From Planctomycetia bacterium (GTDB lineage Bacteria; Planctomycetota; UBA8108; SXIK01): a DNA stretch of 59,328 nt. The position numbers and the translations under genes are program-made. Shown here piece after piece: positions 43,881-52,458 of this stretch (position 1 is the first letter of the stretch; every line of letters starts with the position of its first letter). A model generated the notes under the pieces. It ran no database searches, was not told the DNA's origin, and saw only the letters and a list, made by a program, of their open reading frames with translations. The stretch is from assembly GCA_005772855.1 (NCBI GenBank), contig SXIK01000062.1, forward strand, positions 1 to 59,328, read 5' to 3'.

Positions 43881-46274
43881 TCAGTGTCGCAGGAAGACCA
43901 CGAAGCCGTTCGAGGGCAACACGACGTTGATTCGCCCGTTCTCGCAGAAGATTTCGGCCCCGAAATTGCCGAGGTTGGAGCCGCCGTAGACGTTTGAGTC
44001 GCTGTTGAAGATCTCCCGCCACATCCCCGATGGAAGCCGCACCGGCTGAGTCTGAAGGACGTATCCGTGAGGGAAAACAGCGTCATTGAGGCTTGCAACG
44101 ATCAGAAGCTCGTTCGTTCCGTCCCTCCGGGTAAAGGCGAGGACTCGATTGCCGTTGTGCGCGTGGATGACGTCGATGGATCGGGATCTGATGGCGGCGT
44201 GCCTGAGGCGAAGCCGGATCAGGTCTTGATAGAATCGAAAAAGCTTCGAACCATGGCTGGCTCGTTCCCCGTCGAAGTCTTCCCGTGCCTGAAGGATGTT
44301 GTTGTACCTGAAGAGTTTTCGCGCACCGATCTCCTCGCCCATGAAGAACATGGGCGTGCCCGCTGAAAGGGCCGAAAGGCCGAATACCACGCGGGATCGC
44401 GCCTCCGCGAACCAGCGCGTCGCTCCGGCCAGGTCCGCGCCGTTGACGGCGGTCTGGATGGTTCGCATCGAGCCCCTGGCGTTTCCGGCCTCGTCATGGG
44501 ACTCGTGGTAGACGATCCTGTTGAGAGCAGAAGCCTGGAGCGCTCCCGAGAAGCTGTCCATTGCAAGCGGGCGATTGTCGCCGAACCCGGCCTCGCGAAG
44601 GAGTCTCGCTGCGCTGCCGGCCGCATCGGCGTCGCCAATGAGCCCGTGGTAAAAGTCAGCGTCCCAGATTGCATTGAAGCCTAGACCCCCCATCGCCGCA
44701 GGCCGGGTCACTTCGCTCCAGCCCGAGTGATCCTCTGCGATCAGCATCACCGAGGGTCTTATCAATCTCAGCGTGCTGCTCCATTCACGCAAGAATTTCT
44801 GACCGAACAAATTGGCGCTTGTGATGCTCCAACCGGTTGCGTTGAGGGAGTTGTCCCTGTGGATCGCCTGCGTCAGATCCACGCGAAGGCCGTCAACGTG
44901 AAACTCCTCGATGAGCTGTGCCGCGCTGCTCACGAAGAGCCGCCGGACGGGTTCCTCCCAGAACCGCGGCGTGTAGCCGCTGGATCCGTTGTTGAGGTAT
45001 CCCCCCTCGGGGCGCGCATGGTCCGAACTCTTGCCCTCATACCAATAATAGATGTTCTCTTCCGGGGCCTCGGAGTCGTACTGCCACTGCGCACGTTCGG
45101 CGTTGTGGTCATAGTGGTTGTAGACGACGTCCTGGATGACGGCGATCCCGCGCCGGTGGCAGTCCCGCACGAAGTGCTTGTATTTGTCGCGGCCTCCTGC
45201 GCTGGACTCGATAACGAGCGGGTGTGTGTCTCCGTAGCCCCAGCTCAGGTCTCCCGAAAACTCGGCGGTGGGTAATAGCTCGATGGCATTGATGCCGAGA
45301 GCTACCAGGTGGTCGAGAAAGGCCATGGCGTCAGCAAGTCTGCCAGGATTTTTCGAGCCAAAGCCGAGCGAGCCCAGGTGCAGCTCGTAGATGACAAGGT
45401 CTTGAATGCTTGCGGGGACGGGTAGTCCCGGTGTGAATTCGTGGTTCCAGAACTCCTCGTCGCGCAATTGCTCGACGGGCTGGGCGGCTGGAGGCTCGAA
45501 GTACTTGCGAACTCTGTCCGGATCGATGACCACGCTGCAGCTCACGGTCCCGTCCAGGTCCTTCGGGTTGCCACGCCAGTTTCCCGTGCGTGGGTTTATC
45601 CCGCCGCGACCGAGTTGCCAGCGTGAGTAAATGTCGGTTCGATAGAGGATCTTTCCTTGCGCGTTTTGGACTTGAAACATGTACGGCGCGTTTTCGAAGG
45701 TCTTGAAGTCCGGGACGGCCTCGCTGTGCCAGAAGCCGTCGGCACCTCTCCTGAGCGCAAGGATCGGTCGCGTCGGGTCGATGCCTGTTCCATCGTCCGA
45801 GATGTAACCGCGATCCGGCAGGCCGAACACGACGTTGACCTTCTGAGCGTTGGGTGCCCAGAGCGAAAAGCGGATGTCTTTGCCCTCCCTTCCATGCTTT
45901 TGAGCGCCCAGCCGCCGGCAGTAAGTGAGGTGGTATCGCTCATGGAGCGTATGGCCCGGGGTCGGCAGGATGAACTCGCGATATCGGTGCGTCGAGCTTC
46001 CGTCCTGGATCTCGGTGGGCAGCCCCCAGACGTTCACGCCCGAAGGGCCGTCCAGAACCACTCCCCATCGAAAAGTACGTCCGGCGCCGCTCCGGTCAAA
46101 TTTTACACTCGCGCTGAAGGCGTGGCACCCGTCATCCCCCTGGGTCTCCGTCATGGGTGTTTCGCTCCAGAAGTTCGAGTGGCGGCCACCCGGGTCCCAG
46201 CTGCCCTTGAGGCGTGCGTTACGAAAGATCTTTCTTTTTAGCCCCGTCAAGTAGGTAAAGTTCACAGTGGTCAT
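43881..46274 (-). CDS. GH13 glycoside hydrolase, branching-enzyme-like
   Basis: 797 residues from the ATG at 46274; the longer frame to 46373 lacks support. N-terminal beta domains (CBM48-like, FSLWAPNAQKVNVVFG) precede the barrel. Catalytic residues are Asp466 in GLRVDLTQAI, Glu514 in LIAEDHSG and Asp594 in YHESHDEAGN. YELHLGSLGFGSKNPGR and the C-terminal REIFNSDSNVYGGSNLGN resemble 1,4-alpha-glucan branching enzymes. The extra N-terminal module (VNFTYLTGLKRKIFRNARLK) is typical of large amylase-like enzymes of planctomycetes and relatives. It should act on glycogen-like glucan, consistent with the maltokinase 8 kb upstream. Branching versus debranching activity is not certain. Confidence 0.82.
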   Translation of the reverse strand: MTTVNFTYLTGLKRKIFRNARLKGSWDPGGRHSNFWSETPMTETQGDDGCHAFSASVKFDRSGAGRTFRWGVVLDGPSGVNVWGLPTEIQDGSSTHRYREFILPTPGHTLHERYHLTYCRRLGAQKHGREGKDIRFSLWAPNAQKVNVVFGLPDRGYISDDGTGIDPTRPILALRRGADGFWHSEAVPDFKTFENAPYMFQVQNAQGKILYRTDIYSRWQLGRGGINPRTGNWRGNPKDLDGTVSCSVVIDPDRVRKYFEPPAAQPVEQLRDEEFWNHEFTPGLPVPASIQDLVIYELHLGSLGFGSKNPGRLADAMAFLDHLVALGINAIELLPTAEFSGDLSWGYGDTHPLVIESSAGGRDKYKHFVRDCHRRGIAVIQDVVYNHYDHNAERAQWQYDSEAPEENIYYWYEGKSSDHARPEGGYLNNGSSGYTPRFWEEPVRRLFVSSAAQLIEEFHVDGLRVDLTQAIHRDNSLNATGWSITSANLFGQKFLREWSSTLRLIRPSVMLIAEDHSGWSEVTRPAAMGGLGFNAIWDADFYHGLIGDADAAGSAARLLREAGFGDNRPLAMDSFSGALQASALNRIVYHESHDEAGNARGSMRTIQTAVNGADLAGATRWFAEARSRVVFGLSALSAGTPMFFMGEEIGARKLFRYNNILQAREDFDGERASHGSKLFRFYQDLIRLRLRHAAIRSRSIDVIHAHNGNRVLAFTRRDGTNELLIVASLNDAVFPHGYVLQTQPVRLPSGMWREIFNSDSNVYGGSNLGNFGAEIFCENGRINVVLPSNGFVVFLRH

Positions 46275-46490
46275 GGCGTCAAGGAGTCCTGAGTAACAGG
46301 GGAGACGATTCAGTGCGCAGGGGCGGGCTCGGCCCGCAACGGCCTTGAAAGTATGCGTCGCGAACAGCTCCAAGTCATGGATCGAATCCCGGCCGCAAGT
46401 GCAAAAAAAGTCTCATTTCAACGCATTTACTTGCAAGATGGTTCGCCAGGCCAACAACCCATGATGAACTTGAACCGAGGAGGTTGATCC
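46275..46490. promoter_or_regulatory. Divergent intergenic region, GH13 and kelch genes
   Basis: 216 bases between two divergent genes, with a relatively A-rich part (about 46395-46430) suitable for promoters. GAGGAGG precedes the kelch ATG at 46491. No operator was recognised. Confidence 0.35.
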
Positions 46491-47744
46491 ATGTCAGTGC
46501 GCCAATCCCTGTGGCTTTGCAGTCTCTGCGTTGCGCCGGGGCTCTTGCCGTCGAGCGGGGAAGCGAAGGTCGCCAGCTATTGGCAACCTCTTCCGCCGCT
46601 TCCGACTCCGCGCCAGGAAGTCGGCGTGGCCGCAGAAGGCAACTACGTCTATGTTATCGGCGGCATTCTGCAGAATGGGTCGGCCACCGGGATCGTCCAT
46701 CGGCTCGACACTCTCGAAGGGAAATGGGAAGTCGTTCCTCCCCTCCCTGAAGGTGTCCGTGTTCACCACGTCGGCGCCGCCAGTTCTGCTGGGTTTGTCT
46801 TCGCGATCGGCGGGCTCAACGCATCCTTTCGCGCCGTGAGGTCTCTCTTTGCCTACGATCCAGTGAAGGGAGCGTGGGAGCGAAGGGTTGACTTGCCGAG
46901 AGCTCGTGGCGCCATGGGAGTCGCCGCGATCGAGGACAGGATCTATGCTGCGGGAGGGCAAGACGGAGGCGCGTCGTTCAACGATTTTGCCGTCTACCAC
47001 GTGGCCGCGAATCGATGGGACTCGTTGCCTGCCATGCCCACGGCGCGTAACCACCTCGCGGCCGCCAGCTTCGATGGAGTTTTCTATGCCGTCGGGGGCC
47101 GTGCGGGACAGCTTTTCGACAAACTGGAAGCCTTCGACACGCGCTCGGGCCGTTGGGTTGAGGTCGCGCCGATGCCGACAGCCCGCGGAGGTATTGCGGG
47201 AGCCGCTGCGCGCAATTGCATCTTCGTCTTCGGGGGAGAGGGAAACGTGGCCGATCCAGACGGAATCTTCCCGCAGGTCGAGGTGTACGACATCTGCAGG
47301 AACAGCTGGGCGAGCGACGCCAACATGCCCAACCCGCGGCACGGGATTGGCGCCGCTGTTTTGGGGGATCTGATCTATATCCCCGGGGGCGCGCCAGTCG
47401 AAGGATTCTCTGTGACCGACACGAGCGACGCGTTCTTTCCGGGGAGCGAGGGTGGTGGGTTCGTCCGCGGCGACTCGAACCTTGACGGTGTGCTCGATAT
47501 TTCGGATGCGTCCTTCACGCTGGAGGCTCTTTTTCTGGGTGGGGAGGCTCCGGGGTGCCAGGATGCCGCCGACTCGAACGACGACGGGCGGATCGACATT
47601 TCGGATGCCGTCCACGGCCTCGCCTATCGTTTCCTGGGCGGCCCCCCGCCTCCTCCACCGGGCCCAGACTCTCCCGGAATGGATCCGACGCCCGACTTGC
47701 TTGACTGCGCGCGTTATCCCTCACCCATGTGCTTCAAGATGTGA
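46491..47744 (+). CDS. Secreted kelch-repeat protein with dockerin-like tail
   Basis: 417 residues with a signal peptide ending near SSGEA. Six kelch blades are visible (YVIGGILQNG, FAIGGLNASF, YAAGGQDGG, YAVGGRAGQ, FVFGGEGN, YIPGGAPVE), each with the GG doublet and a following W/F. From about residue 322 a dockerin-like pair RGDSNLDGVLDISDAS and DSNDDGRIDISDAV follows, then a Pro-rich PPPPPPGP tail. A strong GAGGAGG lies before the ATG. It is an exported binding protein of unknown ligand. Confidence 0.88.
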   Translation: MSVRQSLWLCSLCVAPGLLPSSGEAKVASYWQPLPPLPTPRQEVGVAAEGNYVYVIGGILQNGSATGIVHRLDTLEGKWEVVPPLPEGVRVHHVGAASSAGFVFAIGGLNASFRAVRSLFAYDPVKGAWERRVDLPRARGAMGVAAIEDRIYAAGGQDGGASFNDFAVYHVAANRWDSLPAMPTARNHLAAASFDGVFYAVGGRAGQLFDKLEAFDTRSGRWVEVAPMPTARGGIAGAAARNCIFVFGGEGNVADPDGIFPQVEVYDICRNSWASDANMPNPRHGIGAAVLGDLIYIPGGAPVEGFSVTDTSDAFFPGSEGGGFVRGDSNLDGVLDISDASFTLEALFLGGEAPGCQDAADSNDDGRIDISDAVHGLAYRFLGGPPPPPPGPDSPGMDPTPDLLDCARYPSPMCFKM

Positions 47745-47810
47745 GGCTCCCGCCACGGGCAACTCCTCAAGAAGGCAGATCATACTCGGTGTTGCCGGGA
47801 TGGCGGAGTG

Positions 47811-47858
47811 GGCTGTCAGCGCACCGGGCTGTCAGCGCATCAGGCTGCCAGCGCATCA
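47811..47858. repeat. 16-bp tandem repeat, three units
   Basis: Units GGCTGTCAGCGCACCG, GGCTGTCAGCGCATCA and GGCTGCCAGCGCATCA run directly in tandem just upstream of the AONS-family gene; CTGCCAGCGTATCAGG recurs at about 49066 after that gene. They may reflect slippage or a weak binding-site array. Confidence 0.6.
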
Positions 47859-47900
47859 GGACTTGCGAGATTCACCTCTGGCGTTCATCGTTTGTGGGCA

Positions 47901-49007
47901 ATGAGTGCTCCCGAAGTCCTTGAGCTTGTCGACAAGACCCACGTCGTTTGGCGCGGGCAGCGCCTGGTTTATTTTGGCGGGTGCGATTACTTGCGGCTTT
48001 CGTGGCATCCGGAGGTACGGGCGGCACTCGAGCTGGCTGCAAGGAAGCGTTGTATCAGTGTCGCTGCATCCCGCATCACGACTGGCAACGACCCTGTCTA
48101 TCCCCGGCTCGAGGCCGAGCTGGCCAGGTTCTTCCGGTTCGAGTCGGCCGTCCTGGCACCAGCGGGCTACATGGCACCTCTGGAGGTGGCGCAGGCGCTT
48201 GCGGGACGCTTCACTCACGTGCTTGTGGATGAGAAGGCCCACGGCTGCCTCCGCGATGCAGCGCTTCTGACGGAGGCTCGGGTCTTGACCTTCCACCACA
48301 ACGCACCCGCAGACCTCGCCCGCCGGGTGCGGCGTCTGGGCCGAGGGGCGCGGTTGATGGTGCTCACGGACGGCCTCTCGGCGCTTGAGGGCTCGGTTCC
48401 GCCGCTCCGGGACTACCTTGAGGTCCTTCCTGGATCCGGGACACTGCTTGTGGATGATGCGCACGGTGTTGGAGTTCTTGGCCGTACGGGCCGTGGCGTG
48501 TTGGAGCACTTCGGCGTAGATGACCCGCGTGTCGTGCTGACACTGACCCTGAGCAAGGCCTTTGGTTGTCAGGGCGGTGTGGTGGCGGGTCCTGGCTGGA
48601 TTCGCGACGCGATCTGGAAGCGCAGCCGCGTCTTTGCCTCGAGCACGCCGCTGCCATTGCCGCTGGCGGCCGCGGCTCGGGCCGCGCTGCGGATCATCCG
48701 GAGCGGTCCTGCAATGCGGCGCCAGCTTGAGACCAACGTGCGCTGCATTGGCGAGGCCTTCGTGGAGAAAGCGCCTGGCAGCAACGAACGCCCGGGCCCC
48801 ATGTTCACCATTGCCCCGCAGGGCTACCGGGAGCAGGCTTCACTCATCCGAAGCCTTCTCGCTGCTCAGATCTATCCGTCGCTTATCCGTTACGCCAATG
48901 GGCCAGCGAGCTGCTTCTTTCGCTTCGCCGTCTCGAGTGCGCATACGAAAGCTCAGGTCACTTGCTTGCGAGATGTGCTCGCAGCGTATTTTTCCAGGCA
49001 CCCTTGA
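47901..49007 (+). CDS. Alpha-oxoamine synthase family PLP enzyme (AONS/KBL-like)
   Basis: 368 residues from the ATG at 47901; the frame upstream runs through the tandem repeats. Motifs: YFGGCDYLRLSWHPEV, SVAASRITTGNDPVYPRLE, LVDDAHGVGVLGRTGRG and TLTLSKAFGCQGG with PLP Lys219. These enzymes condense an amino acid with an acyl-CoA: 8-amino-7-oxononanoate synthase, glycine C-acetyltransferase, serine palmitoyltransferase. No biotin or sphingolipid genes are adjacent and some positions are divergent (for example GCDYL in place of the usual NNYLGL), so the product is uncertain. Confidence 0.85.
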   Translation: MSAPEVLELVDKTHVVWRGQRLVYFGGCDYLRLSWHPEVRAALELAARKRCISVAASRITTGNDPVYPRLEAELARFFRFESAVLAPAGYMAPLEVAQALAGRFTHVLVDEKAHGCLRDAALLTEARVLTFHHNAPADLARRVRRLGRGARLMVLTDGLSALEGSVPPLRDYLEVLPGSGTLLVDDAHGVGVLGRTGRGVLEHFGVDDPRVVLTLTLSKAFGCQGGVVAGPGWIRDAIWKRSRVFASSTPLPLPLAAAARAALRIIRSGPAMRRQLETNVRCIGEAFVEKAPGSNERPGPMFTIAPQGYREQASLIRSLLAAQIYPSLIRYANGPASCFFRFAVSSAHTKAQVTCLRDVLAAYFSRHP

Positions 49008-49043
49008 GGCTTTGATTCGTCAGTGGAGTGGGTAAGTCGGAGC

Positions 49044-50123
49044 TCAAAGCGACGTGGAATCTACTGCCAGCGTATCAGGCGACGCGGACTTCACGGCTTC
49101 CAATCCTGCACAGACAAACTCCCATTGAAGCGCCATTTGATTTCGTACCGGCATGGGCGCGAGGCATCCGGAGTCCGAACAGGCCTGAATTCGTTCAGGT
49201 TTCTGCCCCCTCGAGAGTTGGAGACGCCAGACGTCGATTTTTCTTTTCCACTCGAGCGCCTTGAGATCGGGCGGGCCGATCTCTTCGCCCACGCCTGGTG
49301 TAATGAAGAGCGGCATCTCGCTGACAAGGGTCAACGGATCGCCGCCGAGCGATCGGATTGCCTCCATGCTGCTCGGGCGGAAGAGCCGTGCCGTCATCTC
49401 ATCGCCGAGTGACAGGAAGTGTTGTGCCATCGCCTGCGAGCTGGGGCGTGTTGCGAAGCCGCGTTCAACTCTGTGGAAACCCTTCTCGCCGCGTCGCTCG
49501 ACGTCGTGCAGCGGATAGCCAAGCCTCTGTGCTGCCTCCGCGCAGCGCCTTCGCAGCTCTCGGGTGCGATCGGTCCACGCCGGGTCGATCAGAAACCACG
49601 GCCCGCCAGCGAACGCCATGCCGTGGAGCGAAGCGTGCAGGTGGAAGGGCCCTCTTGCCGTCCTCCACCAACTCCACGCCGCCTGGTTCTCGGGCCGGGC
49701 CTCCAGGTCGTCAAGATTGCGGGGAAATCCAAACTCGATGTCGTCGCCAGGGGGTTCTCGCACCGCTTGCGTGAGATAACCGATCAAGTCACACGCGTCC
49801 TCGGCACCGCGCCACCAGCCGCGATTCCGTTCCTCGCCATCGGGGTTCAAGTGAGGGATCAGCCACCACTCCATCGCCTTGAGGAACAGGTTCTCGGGCG
49901 AAAGGCTGGCCAGAAATGCGGCCAGTCGCCGAAGCAGCAGGGGACCGACGGGCTCGTCGGCGTGGCAGCCGGCAATGAGGCTCACCCGTAGCGGCCCCTG
50001 GCCGAAGAGAAACGCCTGAATCGGGCGCCCTTCGCGCGAATGGCCGATCGTATCGGTCGCGCAAGTCGGCAAGGGCCTTGCGTCAAGAATGGATGGAAGC
50101 AGAGATGGCATTGCTTGCGCCAC
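49044..50123 (-). CDS. M14 family zinc carboxypeptidase
   Basis: 359 residues. The zinc site is seen in LIAGCHADEPVGPLLL (His and Glu of HxxE) and the third ligand in FHLHASLHGMAF. IGHSREGRPIQAF at the N-terminus and WWLIPHLNPDGEERNRGW are strong M14 blocks. No signal peptide, so cytoplasmic. It probably trims peptides or amino-acid conjugates. It lies on the minus strand, convergent with the AONS gene. Confidence 0.87.
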   Translation of the reverse strand: MAQAMPSLLPSILDARPLPTCATDTIGHSREGRPIQAFLFGQGPLRVSLIAGCHADEPVGPLLLRRLAAFLASLSPENLFLKAMEWWLIPHLNPDGEERNRGWWRGAEDACDLIGYLTQAVREPPGDDIEFGFPRNLDDLEARPENQAAWSWWRTARGPFHLHASLHGMAFAGGPWFLIDPAWTDRTRELRRRCAEAAQRLGYPLHDVERRGEKGFHRVERGFATRPSSQAMAQHFLSLGDEMTARLFRPSSMEAIRSLGGDPLTLVSEMPLFITPGVGEEIGPPDLKALEWKRKIDVWRLQLSRGQKPERIQACSDSGCLAPMPVRNQMALQWEFVCAGLEAVKSASPDTLAVDSTSL

Positions 50124-50148
50124 CCGGGAAGCATAGCCTCAACCAGAG

Positions 50149-50916
50149 TCAGTTTCCCAGCCAGCTCGCAGGATTCTTCCAGGCTTCTGGCACGCCGGCG
50201 GGGAGGGTCACGAACCGCACGAACTCGTCGCTGGCGACAATGATTCTTGCTTCGCCGCTGGGTTTCTCAACGAGCGCGGCGCGGCTGGATCCTCGGCTTG
50301 CGAGCTCGAAGCGAGTGACGTGGTCCGTATTCCACAAGGACATCTTGGCGAGGATGAGCGCCGCGTAGCGGGACCTCTCTTCCTCGTTCCAGCCGAATCG
50401 GTAGGTCTGCAAGTTTCCCCTGGCGAGTTCCTCAAGGACGCTGGCGTCCCCGAGTTGGTCAATGGTTTTTACCCCGAGGAACTGCTGCTTCTCACGGTGG
50501 ATCGAGGTCAAGAACCCGACAGGCCGGAGTTCGATTGTTACAGCATGGGACTTTACCTCGCCGCTTGCGCCGACCTCCTCCAGTTGGAGCCCGAGGGTTG
50601 TCTTGTCTCTTCGCTTCTCGAGGATTCGGCCTGGAGGAATGGGGACAATGATTCCTTCGAGAGTCTCGGCGGCCCAGGGTTCCGAGCCTGCCGGCAAGGA
50701 AGGTTGCGGCTGGAGCCAGAGCACGCCATGATCTGGCCCTCGCTCAAGTGCCAGGAGTGGTTGCTGGAACGAGACATGGAAGGCGACTGCTCCCAACCAG
50801 GTGGAAAGGTAGATGGCCATCGCGCCCATCGAAAGGAAGAGGCCCAGACGTTGCGAAGATTCTCGGCCCTTGACGCGTGGAGTTGTCGCCTGAGCGTTCG
50901 GATTGGGATCAGTCAT
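50149..50916 (-). CDS. Hypothetical protein with one membrane segment
   Basis: 255 residues. A single hydrophobic helix (LFLSMGAMAIYLSTWLGAVAF, about residues 26-47) is followed by a mainly extracytoplasmic region with no recognised family. Its stop lies 26 bases before the start of the M14 gene, so the two may be co-transcribed. Gene status rests on length, coding-like composition and spacing. Confidence 0.6.
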   Translation of the reverse strand: MTDPNPNAQATTPRVKGRESSQRLGLFLSMGAMAIYLSTWLGAVAFHVSFQQPLLALERGPDHGVLWLQPQPSLPAGSEPWAAETLEGIIVPIPPGRILEKRRDKTTLGLQLEEVGASGEVKSHAVTIELRPVGFLTSIHREKQQFLGVKTIDQLGDASVLEELARGNLQTYRFGWNEEERSRYAALILAKMSLWNTDHVTRFELASRGSSRAALVEKPSGEARIIVASDEFVRFVTLPAGVPEAWKNPASWLGN

Positions 50917-51052
50917 GTTGCTACAACGATCGGACCCCGACGATCCTCGGCTGTAGGAGGAATGTTGCTCGGTAGAGACCTGGCCACTCCCGGCCAGACC
51001 GGTAATCCCTCGCCAGAGAGAGCGTGGGCAGCTCCTCCTCAGGCTCTGAGCA

Positions 51053-52351
51053 TCAAGGCTCTAGTCTGTGCCTGTCGCGTGGGAAGAGAGTCGCTTCCTT
51101 CACGTTGGAGAGGCCGAGCACCTGCATGGTGAGTCGTTCGAGTCCGATCGCCAGCCCCCCGTGGGGAGGCATGCCATGTTTGAAGATCGAGAGGTAACTC
51201 TGGTAGAGCTCCGGGTCGAGGCCGCGCTCACGCATCTTCGCCACGAGCAGGTCATGGTCGTGAATGCGTTGGCTGCCGGTTGTGATCTCGAGACCACGGA
51301 AGAGGAGATCAAAGCTTCGGGACGTTGCCGGATCATCTTCGCGGAAGTAAGTGTACATGGGGCGGTGTGCGAGCGGGAAGCCAACCACGTACACGAGCTC
51401 GGAGCCTGTTTTCTTGAGCGTCCAGTCGCAAAGCCGACGTTCTGCTTCCGGATCAAGATCGCCAGCGGGGAGCCGGTGGCCGCTCGCCTCGACGAGCTGG
51501 ACTGCCTCCTTGAACGTGAGCTGCGGGATCGTGTCTCCGATCACGGGAACCTTGGCGCCGTGGAGCTTCAACTCCTCGGCGCAGGTGCGCGCCACCTCCT
51601 CGCTGATATGACGGAGAAGGCCCACTTGCATGGCGATGACGTCCTGTTCGTCGCGAATGAAGCCCATCTCGAAGTCGAGGGAGGTGTACTCGTTGATGTG
51701 CCTCGATGTCTCGTGCTTTTCGGCTCTGTAGACGGGACCGACCTCGAAGACGCGCTCGAAGCCGCTTCCCACCATCGTTTGCTTGTAGAACTGCGGCGAC
51801 TGGGCGAGGTAGGCCTGCCGCTCGAAGTACTCGATCTGGAAAAGATTCGCGCCGCCTTCGGTTCCCGTCGCAACAATCTTGGAGCTCTTGAATTCGGTGA
51901 AATCCTGGGATCGCAAGTATTCGGAGTAGGCCCGAATGATCTCCGCCTGCACCTTGAAAATCGCGCGGATGGGCAGCGCCCTGACCGAGATCGGGCGGTG
52001 GTCGAGGATCTTGTCGAGGTGTGTCTTGGCGAGAACCTGTGGCCGATTGATCTCGAGAGGCGGCTCGTGCGCTCTTGCAAGCACCTTGAGCGTGCCGATG
52101 TGCACCTCTGCACCTCCCGGAGCGCGAGGCTCGGGCACGACCTTGCCCTCAAGCTCCACCACGTACTCCTTCCCGATGCGCGTCATGTCGATTCTGGCGC
52201 CCGGGTCAATGACTGTCTGAACGAGGCCGCCGCGATCGCGCAGGATCAGGAATTTGACTTCACGAAAATCACGGATGTTGTGGACCCATCCTGCGAGGCG
52301 GACAGCTTCGCCGTGACGTTTGAGGGCCTCTGAGGAAAGGAGACGTTGCAT
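51053..52351 (-). CDS. aspS: Aspartyl-tRNA synthetase, archaeal type (probably non-discriminating)
   Basis: 432 residues, as in archaeal-type AspRS and far shorter than the roughly 590 of the usual bacterial enzyme, since the GAD insertion is absent. The anticodon-binding OB fold begins GWVHNIRDFREVKFLILRD; class II motif 2 is FEVGPVYRAEKHETSRHINEY-like (split here) and motif 3 is GGLAIGLERLTMQVLG. His24 in GWVHNIRD corresponds to the His reported for enzymes that also charge tRNA-Asn, which would require GatCAB. AAAGGA precedes the ATG. Confidence 0.93.
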   Translation of the reverse strand: MQRLLSSEALKRHGEAVRLAGWVHNIRDFREVKFLILRDRGGLVQTVIDPGARIDMTRIGKEYVVELEGKVVPEPRAPGGAEVHIGTLKVLARAHEPPLEINRPQVLAKTHLDKILDHRPISVRALPIRAIFKVQAEIIRAYSEYLRSQDFTEFKSSKIVATGTEGGANLFQIEYFERQAYLAQSPQFYKQTMVGSGFERVFEVGPVYRAEKHETSRHINEYTSLDFEMGFIRDEQDVIAMQVGLLRHISEEVARTCAEELKLHGAKVPVIGDTIPQLTFKEAVQLVEASGHRLPAGDLDPEAERRLCDWTLKKTGSELVYVVGFPLAHRPMYTYFREDDPATSRSFDLLFRGLEITTGSQRIHDHDLLVAKMRERGLDPELYQSYLSIFKHGMPPHGGLAIGLERLTMQVLGLSNVKEATLFPRDRHRLEP

Positions 52352-52458
52352 GCGGGGTCCTTTAATATTGGAAGGTTGTCATTGTAGCAGTCTCATGGAC
52401 CGAAATTGTAGGGGAGACACCCGGTCAGCCCGGTAGGGTTTGGCCTCTGTACTCTGTC

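Noticed and set aside
50980-50997. CTGGCC-ACTCCC-GGCCAG hairpin as a terminator after aspS
   Set aside because: Only six pairs and no T tract; too weak to call.
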